DNA of 64,000 nt. Origin: Maribacter arenosus (GTDB lineage Bacteria; Bacteroidota; Bacteroidia; Flavobacteriales; Flavobacteriaceae). The stretch is from positions 186,001 to 250,000 of the forward strand of contig NZ_JABTCG010000003.1 in the NCBI RefSeq assembly GCF_014610845.1, in the 5' to 3' direction. The position numbers and the translations under genes are program-made. The notes beneath the pieces are model-generated. The model was not told the DNA's origin. It searched no databases and saw nothing but the letters and a program-made list of their open reading frames with translations. Of this stretch, positions 1-9,702 are shown one piece after another; positions within the stretch are counted from its first letter, which is position 1; each line of letters starts with the position of its first letter.

Positions 1-1750
1 TGTTGGCCCCGTTGTCCAAGGTTTCATTATTATGATAGACTACAGCTTTATAAGTTTCCGTTCCCGTATGGTTCTGAATGTTAAGACTTGAATTTAAAAT
101 TGTATTGTTAGAGCCACTGATGCCAAAGGGGCCATGTGGGGTGTGTAAAAGTTCATTGACATAAACATGCACATTGTCCATGGTGACGTAATCGCCTCCT
201 GTTACATCCAAAGGATAACGCTCCAAGATTTCAGAATTATCTTTTATGGTCATGTTTTCAAAAGTCACATTGGTTAAATCTCCCACAAAACGTAATGAAG
301 TAAATCCAAAAGTTGGATTAAAAATGTCTATGGTACTTTCTGCATAGATATTTTTAAAAACGCCGTTCGTTATTCCTCCTAAATCCCCTAATCCATCCCT
401 TCGGAATGATTTATAATTGTCAACATATACATTTGATGCTCCTATTAACTTCAATGAATTACAATATCCACCACCACCTCTGACGTCTGAATTGCCTACA
501 TATTTTCCATGATCATATACATTTCTGATACTAATATTACTAGGGTCATAGTCCAAAGACCCGTCTTCATTTAAATAGAATAAATGAGGTGGGGGAAATG
601 TATAGTTTACCCAACCTATATTTGTTCCTTGTGCTGTTTGTACATCCGAATATCTGAAAGAATTCAATCCATCTACGGCCAACCCAATTACAGGCCCTTG
701 AATACCCATTATAACCCCATCAAGAACCATATTTGTAAGGGTTACATTCCGACATATATCTGTTGTACCTCCGGAACTTGTGATTGTTTGATTGTCCGCA
801 TACTGCTCTTTAAATTTAATGCCCATTAGAATAAATGTATCAGCCGTATCCCCTTTGGCTACAAAATTCACCCCATCAAAAGTGATATTCTTGCTTGCAT
901 CAAAAAGGAACATTGCCGTAAAGTCGGTAGCCGAAATAGTTTTAGCGTTGACACCAGATTCAAATACAACGTTCCTGTATGTTTCCATGTAATTTTTAAT
1001 AGCAGTATTATTAGCATACCTATCACTATTCGTAAAATCTGTTGACGCGTTATAGGCGTTATCGTATAAGAATGTTACATTTTTAATTGTTATACCATCG
1101 GCTAAAATACCCTGAAAAGCAGGGGAAAGTATTTGATTTACTATAATATTGACATCATTTGCCCCTTCTATCCAAGTGTTGTCCTCCAAGAATATCGATT
1201 TTGTGCCGGTTTCCTCAACATCTAAAAAGATGTCTTTTTCTACCAATACTTTTAATCCTAAGGTATTGGCATGGGCCAATGTGGCCACAAAGGCTTCCCT
1301 GTCATCGGTAACCCCATCCATAGCGGCCCCAAACCAATAGGGCATGATATAGTCATTTTCAAAGGTGCCTGTAAGCGATATCGCATCAAATACTTGAGAA
1401 GAACCCTGGGAGGCAATTAGGGTTTCACTGCCCGTAAGGGTGCCGTTGGTCAATTCGCCCCCATTAAAATAGAGGGTCACGCCTTCAGGTAAGCGTATAC
1501 TTGCTTCTTCCAGATCAAAAGATCCCGTAATTTCCCAAACGGTATTTTCGTAACCTTCCGGTATATTGGTCCAGTCAAAATCCGAGGGTATACGTAAGGC
1601 GTTTTCTAAATCAATAACACTTATATATTCAGGGTTTTCCTCAATGATGTAATCCGTAAACAAATCAGAATCCTTTGCACAGGAATAATGAAACACAAGT
1701 ACACAAATAAATAAAATAGCATGGAAGGGGTAGCTGGGGCGATATTTCAT
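1..1750 (-). CDS. Right-handed beta-helix (pectate-lyase-like) lipoprotein, 3' end outside window
   Basis: The frame stays open from the ATG at 1750 to the window edge, giving at least 583 residues; the stop is not in the window. The N-terminus is a lipoprotein signal (MKYRPSYPF, hydrophobic run, then HYSC with Cys near residue 25), so the protein should be lipid-anchored. Around residues 125-135 the text DGVTDDREAF matches the conserved N-terminal motif of pectate-lyase/GH28-type beta-helices. The rest is the Asn/Val/Ile-rich ladder typical of parallel beta-helix repeats (for example NVTLTNMVLDGV, NVTFENMTIKDN). The enzyme activity is not recognisable; lyases, epimerases and structural beta-helices all share this fold. 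It lies on the same strand as the polysaccharide genes but 683 bp beyond them, so a role in surface-glycan modification or binding is inference. The fold is fairly sure, the function open. Confidence 0.85.
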   Translation of the reverse strand, partial: MKYRPSYPFHAILFICVLVFHYSCAKDSDLFTDYIIEENPEYISVIDLENALRIPSDFDWTNIPEGYENTVWEITGSFDLEEASIRLPEGVTLYFNGGELTNGTLTGSETLIASQGSSQVFDAISLTGTFENDYIMPYWFGAAMDGVTDDREAFVATLAHANTLGLKVLVEKDIFLDVEETGTKSIFLEDNTWIEGANDVNIIVNQILSPAFQGILADGITIKNVTFLYDNAYNASTDFTNSDRYANNTAIKNYMETYRNVVFESGVNAKTISATDFTAMFLFDASKNITFDGVNFVAKGDTADTFILMGIKFKEQYADNQTITSSGGTTDICRNVTLTNMVLDGVIMGIQGPVIGLAVDGLNSFRYSDVQTAQGTNIGWVNYTFPPPHLFYLNEDGSLDYDPSNISIRNVYDHGKYVGNSDVRGGGGYCNSLKLIGASNVYVDNYKSFRRDGLGDLGGITNGVFKNIYAESTIDIFNPTFGFTSLRFVGDLTNVTFENMTIKDNSEILERYPLDVTGGDYVTMDNVHVYVNELLHTPHGPFGISGSNNTILNSSLNIQNHTGTETYKAVVYHNNETLDNGAN

Positions 1751-2432
1751 AGCAAAGCGGAGAGTTAAAAAATCAAACAGGTATATTTTGGGGTTTAAAA
1801 TCATTTAAAAAAATACATATTCACATTGAATACTGGTAAATGCCCGATAAAATGCAGAATCAAAATGACTATCAGTGTGGTTGAACGATGAAATAGTTTT
1901 GGAGGATTGAAATTTTATTGCAGAGGAGGGGAATAAGTTAGTATTTTTCATAGCCCTTGAAATATCGTTTTAATGTCTTTAGGTTATTTATTTTAATATT
2001 TCTGATGTGGTGTCTTACGTACTTACCTTAAATCAACATTAAAATTGTATAATAGGTTTTGGTGAACTTAAATTAGAAATCCAAAACTCGATTCGAATAT
2101 AAATATATACGTTGCGGTTTTGATTGGGGATTTCTATCACCTACTTTTAGTATAAGTTCTTTTTTATATAGGTTATAATTTGGATTATATAATAAACGGA
2201 GTTTTAATTGGATTATTTTCAGTGGTGGAACACTTTATTATGGTGATACCTATTAAACTACAGAAGGAGACCGCCAATTTAAGCTGAATTGATCCCATCA
2301 AGGGGTAATGTATGGCGAAGAATTCAATTATATTCCGAATATGGGTAATGAATTGACAGAGTACACAACAATGCTGAAGAACATTTTATCTGTTTTATAG
2401 CAAGGCGATCATCATCCGCTTTACGCAGTATA
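1751..2432. other. Intergenic, AT-rich, no gene supported
   Basis: This stretch separates the beta-helix lipoprotein gene from the deacetylase gene. No frame gives a convincing protein. A 30-codon plus-strand reading frame at about 2308-2400 has no recognisable similarity and could be a relic of an older gene. The AT-rich part near 2040-2220 may hold the promoter of the lipoprotein gene, but I see no clear TAnnTTTG box. Confidence 0.5.
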
Positions 2433-3440
2433 TTATGAATCGAAATAATAGCGTAATTTTTCGATCAGTTTGGGTCCGTTACAATTGGTTACCTGAATTC
2501 GCCCTAGGCGTAATGGAGCTGAATTTCGGGTGATTACCGCTTCCTGTGTGGTAAAACCTAAAGGGATGCTGTTTTGCCTGACCACCGAAAGCGTTTCATC
2601 GTTATGATTACCATAAGGATAAGCAATGGCTTTGATCTGTGGATACCCCATGTCGGCAAGAAAATCTTTACTTCCGGCAATTTCAGAGGTTTGAAATTCT
2701 ACAGAATGGTATGCCAAAGCAGGATGGGTCATGGTATGAATACCCAAACTAAATAATTTGTTTTTGGCTAAATGATCCAATTCCACATGGTTCATAGGAT
2801 GGTCTGCAGGCCCTTGGGATGGTGTATGATCGGCCCATTTACGTATGACATCTAAAATTCCGGATATTTTGGTAAACGAAAGGGGCTTTAAAAGTTCCCA
2901 TAATTCAAGATATATTTTGCAGCGATTGGTCGGTGGGGGATCTGGCCAAACCCAGGATTGTTGTTTTAATCTGACTTCATCGCTCAAAGTCTCGCCCTTA
3001 ATGTCAAAAGTATACGTTTTATCGTCTATGGATAGTGTCAGGTTTGTAGGGAGTTTTAGGGCATGAAGAAAAATAGATTCCAATTCATCCCACCAAAACA
3101 ATTCGTGCTTCCCTACAAAATGGGTTGGGATAAAGAAAGTGGCCGGACAATCATAAATTTCCAATACCGGCTTTGCATTTATAAAATTATCCCGATAGGC
3201 ATCATCAAAGGTTATGTAGATGCTATTTGGTTTGATCTTACCATCCTTGAATTGTTCCGCTAGATCACTAATGGGTAGTACATGAAAGTTATTTTTCAAC
3301 GCCTTGATCTGCGTTTCGAAATTATTCGGGCTAACTGCCAATTGCCACGGATCTGTTTCGAGATTGCACACACGGTGATACATAAGGACAATGGCCTTGG
3401 GTTCCTTAGGGCGTAAAAACTTTTTTATCCTTGAAATCAT
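2433..3440 (-). CDS. Polysaccharide deacetylase (NodB / CE4 family)
   Basis: Protein of 335 residues expected to remove N- or O-acetyl groups from a polysaccharide or its lipid-linked precursor. Residues 73-86 contain SIYITFDDAYRDNF, equivalent to the TFDDG metal/catalytic Asp motif 1 of NodB-fold deacetylases. Near residues 234-238 HTMTH gives the HxxxH metal-binding motif 2, and AYPYGNHND near residue 270 resembles the later RxPY/G motif. The start MISRIKKFLRPKEPKAIVLMYHRV is typical of bacterial glycan-cluster deacetylases and has no signal peptide, which suggests cytoplasmic or membrane-associated action. It is the last gene of the tightly spaced minus-strand glycosyltransferase run (11 bp after the preceding gene). 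The substrate is unknown, but the context says exported surface glycan. Confidence 0.85.
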   Translation of the reverse strand: MISRIKKFLRPKEPKAIVLMYHRVCNLETDPWQLAVSPNNFETQIKALKNNFHVLPISDLAEQFKDGKIKPNSIYITFDDAYRDNFINAKPVLEIYDCPATFFIPTHFVGKHELFWWDELESIFLHALKLPTNLTLSIDDKTYTFDIKGETLSDEVRLKQQSWVWPDPPPTNRCKIYLELWELLKPLSFTKISGILDVIRKWADHTPSQGPADHPMNHVELDHLAKNKLFSLGIHTMTHPALAYHSVEFQTSEIAGSKDFLADMGYPQIKAIAYPYGNHNDETLSVVRQNSIPLGFTTQEAVITRNSAPLRLGRIQVTNCNGPKLIEKLRYYFDS

Positions 3441-3451
3441 GGTAGCGTTCT

Positions 3452-5101
3452 TTATTTTACGGCACCGACCGTGATTATTACCTGATAATGTGGATCGTGG
3501 TGGTCCAATTTTTCCTTGGGAATCTCAGGGAGCCCCAAGCCATATAAAAATGCACTGGCTACCAATACATTGCCATAGGTGTTGATCGAGACTTTATTCT
3601 CCTCGAAGTACTCCCCCATAATTTTTTGCATGGAAGCATCAGTAAAGGACCATAGCCAGTATTTGCCCCATCCATCCTGGGCAATATGGCTGATGCCGGG
3701 CACGGTCAATAATAAGGTTCCTCCGGGTTTTAAAATCCTATAACAGGTCTCGATTGCCGCTTTATAGTCATAAATAAGGTGAAGGGTCTGGGTAAGGACG
3801 ATACAATCAAAAGTATTTGAAGGGATATGCGGTGCATTGCTTAAATCGCCTACAAAAGTTGCTTGTTCATTAGAGTCGTCAATATGTAAAATATCGCTCT
3901 TTGTAACTTTGCTTCCCCCATATTTTAAGGTATAGGCATTATCTCCTATTTCAAGTACCCGGTCTTTAATAAAAGGCGCACTTTCCTTTAAAAATTTTTC
4001 AATATAATAGCGGTCAACAGGGCCGCCGCGATCATAACCGAATTCTGTACTGAGGGGGGTAGTCCTGTTTAGACTGCCCAAATTCACTTTACCGGTTAAA
4101 GTCTTGGTACCTGTCGTTTTATACTTTTTCTTAAATGAGTTAAGGACACTTGAAGGTATCAGTTTTTTTATAGTATTCTTGATTTTTGGATTGATCGCCT
4201 CTTTCAGGTATTTCATTTTTCCGGTTTTTAACCTTTTGTAGCGTAATGGACCACCATTTGCCATAGTATTGGTTTCTTTTAAACTGTAGTCCGAATTTTT
4301 TATATTCAACGGCTTGAGGACCTGCTCAAAAAGTTTTTCGGAATAATAAGCTATCCAAGATTCCACTCCTGTAATAAGTGATTTCTTTTCTTTGGATGTT
4401 TTGATCTTTTTTCCCTGTGCCTCTAAAACTAGTAGTGCATATCTCAACATCTCTGTGTAATTTAAAGACATATTATGGCTATGCTGCCGGTAAACGGCTA
4501 TTAGTTGGGTGTGGTGGACTATTGGATAAGATCTTGTAATCTGAAGATATAAGTCATAATCTTCACAATATCGCAAAGAGGTATTGTAAGCAAATTTTTC
4601 GAATACCCAACTCCTGTACATTACGGTGGCATGCATACCTATAAAATTGCCTTCCAACATTTTACAATAGTGGTTTTCGGTTACTTCTTGTTGAATGTTC
4701 CAGCTTTTGTCCTCCAACTCAGAGTAGAGGGTATGCCCCCCTGATGCGAATGCGGCATTTACATCGGACTCCAAATAATTGAGATTAATTTCCAAGGCCT
4801 TATCCAAAAGCCAGTCGTCTGCATCTAAAAACACCACATAATCCCCGTTAGCATGTTTAATCCCCATATTTCGGGCTGCGGATAAACCTGCATTTTCCTG
4901 ATAAATGTATTTCACTTTTGGGTAATTCAAACATACCGTTTTGGTGTTGTCAACAGATCCATCGTCGACGACTAAAAGCTCAAAATATTGATAAGATTGT
5001 GAATGAACGCTTTCAATTGCCTTTGGTAAATACTTTCCATGATTGTAGCAAGTGATGATCACTGAAACTAGGGGGGATAATGTGTTTAAAGGTTTTACCA
5101 T
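3452..5101 (-). CDS. Bifunctional glycosyltransferase family 2 - SAM methyltransferase fusion
   Basis: Protein of 549 residues with two enzymes in one chain. Residues about 11-240 are a GT-A fold family-2 glycosyltransferase: SVIITCYNHGKYL at the start, VVDDGSVDNT at 44-53, and the metal/nucleotide-sugar DxD motif in FLDADDW at 91-97. After a basic linker, residues from about 380 form a class I SAM-dependent methyltransferase: RVLEIGDNAYT is motif I, TFDCIVLTQTLHLI the middle strand, and ILKPGGTLLLTVPG the post-III signature. A methyltransferase joined to a glycosyltransferase may cap or decorate a glycan chain; methyl capping is a known length-termination signal for some ABC-exported O-antigens, but that role here is inference. 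It lies 8 bp after the upstream GT2 gene. Both domain calls are secure; donor, acceptor and methylation site are unknown. Confidence 0.88.
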   Translation of the reverse strand: MVKPLNTLSPLVSVIITCYNHGKYLPKAIESVHSQSYQYFELLVVDDGSVDNTKTVCLNYPKVKYIYQENAGLSAARNMGIKHANGDYVVFLDADDWLLDKALEINLNYLESDVNAAFASGGHTLYSELEDKSWNIQQEVTENHYCKMLEGNFIGMHATVMYRSWVFEKFAYNTSLRYCEDYDLYLQITRSYPIVHHTQLIAVYRQHSHNMSLNYTEMLRYALLVLEAQGKKIKTSKEKKSLITGVESWIAYYSEKLFEQVLKPLNIKNSDYSLKETNTMANGGPLRYKRLKTGKMKYLKEAINPKIKNTIKKLIPSSVLNSFKKKYKTTGTKTLTGKVNLGSLNRTTPLSTEFGYDRGGPVDRYYIEKFLKESAPFIKDRVLEIGDNAYTLKYGGSKVTKSDILHIDDSNEQATFVGDLSNAPHIPSNTFDCIVLTQTLHLIYDYKAAIETCYRILKPGGTLLLTVPGISHIAQDGWGKYWLWSFTDASMQKIMGEYFEENKVSINTYGNVLVASAFLYGLGLPEIPKEKLDHHDPHYQVIITVGAVK

Positions 5102-5109
5102 TGCGTTGG

Positions 5110-6366
5110 TTAGGGGGTTAATGGTGGTTTGTGTTTATTGTTGTGATAAAAACGTATCCCGGATATAAGACCTTTTATTTCACTCCATAGGGTTTGGTAC
5201 CGAAAATTATAATTCGGGAAACCGGTAAGGAGCAAGGAAAAATAATATTTAGGTAGTTTAAAATACAAATATTTTTTATAGCCAATTGCTTTATTTTGGG
5301 CATGCTGTATGAGTACAGAGGCCGAATGTCCACGCATATAGCCAAAAAGTTGTTTATGCAGTTGATGTATATCCTCTCGATGTTCATGAAAGACAAATGC
5401 CCTTGGATTGTAATGAATGGTCATATTACTGGATAAAATTCGAAACCATATTTCGGAATCCCCGCTACAACCGGCAGCACCCACATCCAATCGGTCATCG
5501 AAATAATTAACCCGTTCAATGGCCTTTTTCCTAAAGGCCATATTAGCACCTGCACCTATGTCCCAAACTTTTGGTGCTGTTGAAGACTTGAAAATAAAAT
5601 CGCTATAGAAATAGATATCTCGATAACCTTTATTGAACCCCCAGTGTTTTTCAAATATCTGTTGACTTTCGGTCTCAAGGGATGATGCGATTACCAAACC
5701 TGTCATCGCATCTATATTTTCCTGTAAAAAAGATTCCCAAATGCGGAAAGACCACAATGGATCTACCCGTACATCGTCATCGGTATAGGCCACTATGGGA
5801 TACTTGGCTACCCGTGCACCGCTATTTCGTGCTATATCCAATCCCGGCCGTGGTTCTTTATAATAACTGACGCCAGGGTATAAGGCTACCGTGAACTTTG
5901 TACTATCATCAGTGGGGGCGTTATCCACAACAATGATTTCCATAGGCGTACAGATTTGCTTACTTAAACTATCGAGACATTTTTTTAAACTTTTACTGCG
6001 GTTCCTGGTACAGATCACAACCGACACATCAACCTCATCAGGTATGTTCAAAGACCTATAGGAAGAAAGTATTTCTTCCATGACCTTTGAAAATTTTAAA
6101 AAATCCTTGTTTCTGTAAGCTTGTGCGATGTTGTTTATTTGTTGTTTATTGCCATTATAATGAGTTAACGTTGGAATAATTGCATTTAGAATATCCATTG
6201 TAAGATCGGCACTCCCGACTTCTTCTAAATATAAATGACCGAGGGGTATTCCGTGCCACCAAAAAACATAATAATACCTTTTGCCCAGTTCTGGAATAGG
6301 AACAAATAAGGTGTCCTTTTCTTCCAGTTGTACATAATGCGTAATGTAAGGAGATATGTTTTGCAT
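5110..6366 (-). CDS. Glycosyltransferase family 2 with N-terminal extension
   Basis: Protein of 418 residues. The first 110 residues are not a recognised domain (MQNISPYITHYVQLEEKD...). The GT2 domain begins near residue 113 with VDVSVVICTRNRSKSLKKCL, followed by IIVVDNAPTDDST and the DxD-equivalent AYTDDDVRVD. Further on GAGANMAFRKKAIERV and GCSGDSEIWFRIL fit the acceptor-side motif of rhamnosyl- or galactofuranosyl-type GT2 enzymes. No signal peptide is seen; a hydrophobic stretch near the C-terminus (YYFSLLLTGF) may touch the membrane. Spacing to its neighbours is 10 bp and 8 bp, so it is surely co-transcribed with the polysaccharide cluster. The sugar transferred cannot be told from sequence alone. 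Confidence 0.88.
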   Translation of the reverse strand: MQNISPYITHYVQLEEKDTLFVPIPELGKRYYYVFWWHGIPLGHLYLEEVGSADLTMDILNAIIPTLTHYNGNKQQINNIAQAYRNKDFLKFSKVMEEILSSYRSLNIPDEVDVSVVICTRNRSKSLKKCLDSLSKQICTPMEIIVVDNAPTDDSTKFTVALYPGVSYYKEPRPGLDIARNSGARVAKYPIVAYTDDDVRVDPLWSFRIWESFLQENIDAMTGLVIASSLETESQQIFEKHWGFNKGYRDIYFYSDFIFKSSTAPKVWDIGAGANMAFRKKAIERVNYFDDRLDVGAAGCSGDSEIWFRILSSNMTIHYNPRAFVFHEHREDIHQLHKQLFGYMRGHSASVLIQHAQNKAIGYKKYLYFKLPKYYFSLLLTGFPNYNFRYQTLWSEIKGLISGIRFYHNNKHKPPLTP

Positions 6367-6376
6367 GAATATTGAA

Positions 6377-7387
6377 TTATTTAGGGACCTTTTTTTTAAA
6401 TATACTTCGATATGGGTCGGTCCACATATGTAGCAGTAAGCGGCTTATTCTTGAGATGATATGCCTATCTATGTGTATGCCTAATATGGTTTTGATCTGG
6501 TTATAGGCGATTTTATTGTTCCTATGGGAAAACCAAGGTCCATATGTATCTTCCAGTAACCAATGCGCAAAGTTCTTTTTGGCCTTTCTATGCATTCTTC
6601 GTCGATCTTTTTGGGGCAGATAATTCATTATGGCCGAGGTAACTTTTGCAATATCCTTTACGTTTTGTCCTGTTTGATAACTGTGCCAGGTAATTGAATT
6701 TTTGTGTTCCCTGTATTCAGCAAGAAATTCTGGGATATAAGCCGTCTCATATTCTTTGGCTATTCGGGCCCACATCTCCCAATCCTCACCATAATGCACT
6801 AAATAAAAGCTTCCTAACTTCTCATAAACTTCCCGTTTCACGGTCATGGCTACATATTGTAGACGGGGTCGCTCTGCAAGTTTAAATAACCAGTTCTCCA
6901 ATAAGCAAGGATAACCGGCCTCTAAACGGGACCGATGTGTAAAAGCACCCTCACTATTTATATACTCCCATGCGCAAGATGCTGCGCCTGCCTGTGGGAA
7001 TTTTTTGAATATTTGGGTAACGGATTCGTAATATCCTTGCTTAACCCTGTCATCGCCGTGCAATAAGTGAATATAGGCTCCCCTTGAGCGATTAATACAG
7101 GTTTCAAAATTTCTTAAGCTGCCAACATTTGTTTTCTGCTTGTAATAATCTACACGACCTTTACCTATTTTTTTTACAAGGTCTTCTATATTGGCATCTG
7201 TACTACAATCATCTATGACCTCGATCTGCATCAAGTATGTACCCATATCCTGCTGTAACACACTCTGTATGGCCTCAGCCAAATATTGGGAACAATTATA
7301 GGCGGGAATCATCACAGACCATAACGGACGGTGTAATCCATCGGTAATGGGGGCAATTTGTGGGGGGGTCTGTGGTATCCGTTCCAA
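6377..7387 (-). CDS. Glycosyltransferase family 2 (paralogue of the gene at 10581-11621)
   Basis: Protein of 336 residues. It starts with a Pro-rich N-terminus, then PLWSVMIPAYNC (strand 1 of the GT-A fold), IEVIDDCSTDANIEDLV, and IHLLHGDDRV, where HGDD takes the place of the DxD motif. GEDWEMWARIAKEY is the acceptor-side ED motif. It shares long blocks with the product of 10581-11621, including LRNFETCINRS and HLLHGDD, so the two arose by duplication. It sits 17 bp after 7405-8316 and 10 bp before 5110-6366 in the minus-strand run. It is likely cytoplasmic at the inner membrane, building the repeat unit exported by the Wzm/Wzt pair. Donor and acceptor are unknown. Confidence 0.88.
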   Translation of the reverse strand: MERIPQTPPQIAPITDGLHRPLWSVMIPAYNCSQYLAEAIQSVLQQDMGTYLMQIEVIDDCSTDANIEDLVKKIGKGRVDYYKQKTNVGSLRNFETCINRSRGAYIHLLHGDDRVKQGYYESVTQIFKKFPQAGAASCAWEYINSEGAFTHRSRLEAGYPCLLENWLFKLAERPRLQYVAMTVKREVYEKLGSFYLVHYGEDWEMWARIAKEYETAYIPEFLAEYREHKNSITWHSYQTGQNVKDIAKVTSAIMNYLPQKDRRRMHRKAKKNFAHWLLEDTYGPWFSHRNNKIAYNQIKTILGIHIDRHIISRISRLLLHMWTDPYRSIFKKKVPK

Positions 7388-7404
7388 TTTATCTTTGTAT
7401 AAAA

Positions 7405-8316
7405 TTACAATCCCATTTTTAGGAATAACTTCAGTTTCGCAAGTATTTTATTCATGGAATTATATAAAATGGGATATTTTAAGGGTCGTAAAGCCTTTTT
7501 CACCATTAAATCAAGTTGCGGATTTTGGATGTTATTCTTATGTAAATAGGATTGAAACCATTCGAGATAGTATTTTCGTACTTTAGTGTAAAGGCCAGCT
7601 GAATGAACCGTTTTTACAATGGACTCTTCACGTTGTCGGTACATGTTATTACAGGCCGAAGAAATATACACGCTTTCCTTTAAATATATTTTACTTAAAA
7701 ATGCTTGGTCTTCATATAAGGCATATTCACGTTTAAAGGATTCCTCAAAGTATCCTACATGTTCAATCGCCTTTCTTTTTGCCATTAAGGATGATGGGCA
7801 AGGAGCTGCCCCTTCTCCCAAAGGATAAAGTAGGAACATTAGATATGGGGGATCATAAATTTTATCCGGGTTGGCACCAACATGTATTAAGACGTTGTCC
7901 AGCCTATCATCGTTCCAATTATACCAATAGGAAGATGCCTCGGCCAATAGGCCAATAGATGGGTTTTCCTTAAAAATGGCGACTTGTTCTGTTAATTTCA
8001 TAGGCAGCCAAATATCATCCGCGTCAAGAAAAGCTACCAAATCACCTTTTGAATTTCTTATTCCTTCGTTTCTACTGGCACTAAGCCCCTTGTTTTTATG
8101 ATCAGGATGGTCCCGATAATGGATCTTGCCTTTAAATTTTTTCTCAAAATCCAATGCTATGGAAGTGCTATTGTCGGAAGACCCATCGTCGATCAAAAAA
8201 AGTTCCCAATTTTCATAGTCTTGTTCAAGCACACTTTTAATTGCTTCTCCTAAAAAGTTTTCCTCGTTTAAAAAGCAAATTATGATTGAAACTAGTGGTT
8301 GGTCTTGACTATGCAT
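7405..8316 (-). CDS. Glycosyltransferase family 2
   Basis: Protein of 303 residues with a standard GT2 layout: PLVSIIICFLNEENFLGEAI at 7-26, LFLIDDGSSDNST near 39-51, and VAFLDADDIWLP near 92-103 with the DxD motif. Toward the middle YALYEDQAFLSKIYL gives the ED motif. GLSASRNEGIRNSKGD is the usual helix-loop before the DxD motif in this family. The gap to the upstream ATP-binding protein gene is 105 bp, the longest inside this cluster, so an extra promoter or processing site could sit there; I see no clear box. It is part of surface-glycan assembly by context. Specificity is not assignable. Confidence 0.88.
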   Translation of the reverse strand: MHSQDQPLVSIIICFLNEENFLGEAIKSVLEQDYENWELFLIDDGSSDNSTSIALDFEKKFKGKIHYRDHPDHKNKGLSASRNEGIRNSKGDLVAFLDADDIWLPMKLTEQVAIFKENPSIGLLAEASSYWYNWNDDRLDNVLIHVGANPDKIYDPPYLMFLLYPLGEGAAPCPSSLMAKRKAIEHVGYFEESFKREYALYEDQAFLSKIYLKESVYISSACNNMYRQREESIVKTVHSAGLYTKVRKYYLEWFQSYLHKNNIQNPQLDLMVKKALRPLKYPILYNSMNKILAKLKLFLKMGL

Positions 8317-8421
8317 CCTTGATTTGGTCTATTTGTTTTATATAAAGCTGAAACCCTAAGATTCCGTACACTTGTTGCTTATTTTTGGTTGATAAAATCC
8401 ATGCGGGCAATTCGATTATAG

Positions 8422-9696
8422 TTATTCATGAATTTCAGTTTGTCTAGTGATTACGGGAAATTTTGGGCGAACATATCCCATCCACTTTCCGTACCAATTG
8501 ATATTTTCCCTAAAATCAGCCACCTCAAAAGATAAACACTCTTCGTAATAATACAATTGCTTGGAAGAATCTTCAACGAAGATGAGGGAAATATAATAGG
8601 ACCCATCATTTAAAAAATCCCCCGGTATATGACATTCTCCCTCGATGATTCCTTTTTTATAAAGAAGTGGGTCATGGGAAACATCAAAAATACATTCGCC
8701 TGAAATTGTAAAAAGATGAACACCTACGGCCAATAGGATACCATCATTCGCATTATAAAAACGAAATTTAACGGTCAGTGGGGTTCTGATGTCCACTACG
8801 GAAAGAGCGTCAACAAAATGGGGCGTTAATTCAGTATAAAGTACGCGAATAAAATCATTTCCGGGAGCCTCGGTCATTGTTTTGAACTCCTTTATCCAAT
8901 TTTGTTTTTGCAGTGTGCTTAAATATTGGTTAACAACCGTTTTGGCATTTCCCCTGGCACAAACGTTCCCTTTGTCCAACCACAATGCTTTGGAACAAAG
9001 ATTACTTATGGCCTGAAGATTATGGCTAACGAATATAATGGTACGACCACTTTTGCTAGACGCTTCATTCATTTTTCCGAGGCATTTCTTTTGGAACTCT
9101 GCATCACCTACTGCCAAAACTTCATCGATAATGAGTATATCAGGCTCTAAATGTGCGGCTACCGCAAAGGCCAATCTCACATACATTCCTGAGGAATATC
9201 GTTTTACCGGGGTATCGATAAATGCCTCAACACCAGCAAAATCGACAATTTCATCAAACTTCCTTGATATCTCGGATTTTTTCATTCCGAGGATATGACC
9301 ACTTATAAAAATATTCTCCCTGCCCGTAAGTTCTGAGTGAAAGCCTGTCCCCACCTCAAGCAAACTGCTAATGCTGCCTCTCCCACGAACAATACCTTCA
9401 GTAGGTTTGACAATGCGCGATAATATTTTTAATAATGTCGATTTACCTGCGCCATTATGACCAATAATTCCTAAAGCCTCACCGACTTTTATTTCAAAGT
9501 CGACATTTTTGAGGGCCCAAATAACCTCGGAATTATCCACCTTTTTGCCCCCCCTGATATATTGGTTGGGATTTTCCTTTTTTAAGGCATTACGCTCCCA
9601 CCACGATTGCATGTCACGACGTAATGACCCCGAGCCTATGGTACCCAATCGATATAATTTTGAAATATTTTCAGCCTGTATTGCTATATCGGACAT
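8422..9696 (-). CDS. wzt: Polysaccharide ABC transporter ATP-binding protein (Wzt-type)
   Basis: Protein of 424 residues that should power export of a lipid-linked polysaccharide through its membrane partner encoded just upstream (6 bp gap). Residues 79-87 GHNGAGKST are Walker A; SSGMYVRLAFAVA is the ABC signature (SSGM instead of LSGGQ, usual for Wzt/TagH); DILIIDEVLAVGD is Walker B; FVSHNLQAI is the switch His. The nucleotide-binding domain ends near residue 250. The last 150 residues form an extra C-terminal domain, as in Wzt proteins that bind the end-modified O-antigen chain before export. This fits the methyltransferase fusion encoded in the same cluster, which could make such an end mark (inference). 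Family call is very secure. Confidence 0.93.
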   Translation of the reverse strand: MSDIAIQAENISKLYRLGTIGSGSLRRDMQSWWERNALKKENPNQYIRGGKKVDNSEVIWALKNVDFEIKVGEALGIIGHNGAGKSTLLKILSRIVKPTEGIVRGRGSISSLLEVGTGFHSELTGRENIFISGHILGMKKSEISRKFDEIVDFAGVEAFIDTPVKRYSSGMYVRLAFAVAAHLEPDILIIDEVLAVGDAEFQKKCLGKMNEASSKSGRTIIFVSHNLQAISNLCSKALWLDKGNVCARGNAKTVVNQYLSTLQKQNWIKEFKTMTEAPGNDFIRVLYTELTPHFVDALSVVDIRTPLTVKFRFYNANDGILLAVGVHLFTISGECIFDVSHDPLLYKKGIIEGECHIPGDFLNDGSYYISLIFVEDSSKQLYYYEECLSFEVADFRENINWYGKWMGYVRPKFPVITRQTEIHE

Positions 9697-9702
9697 AATT
9701 TA

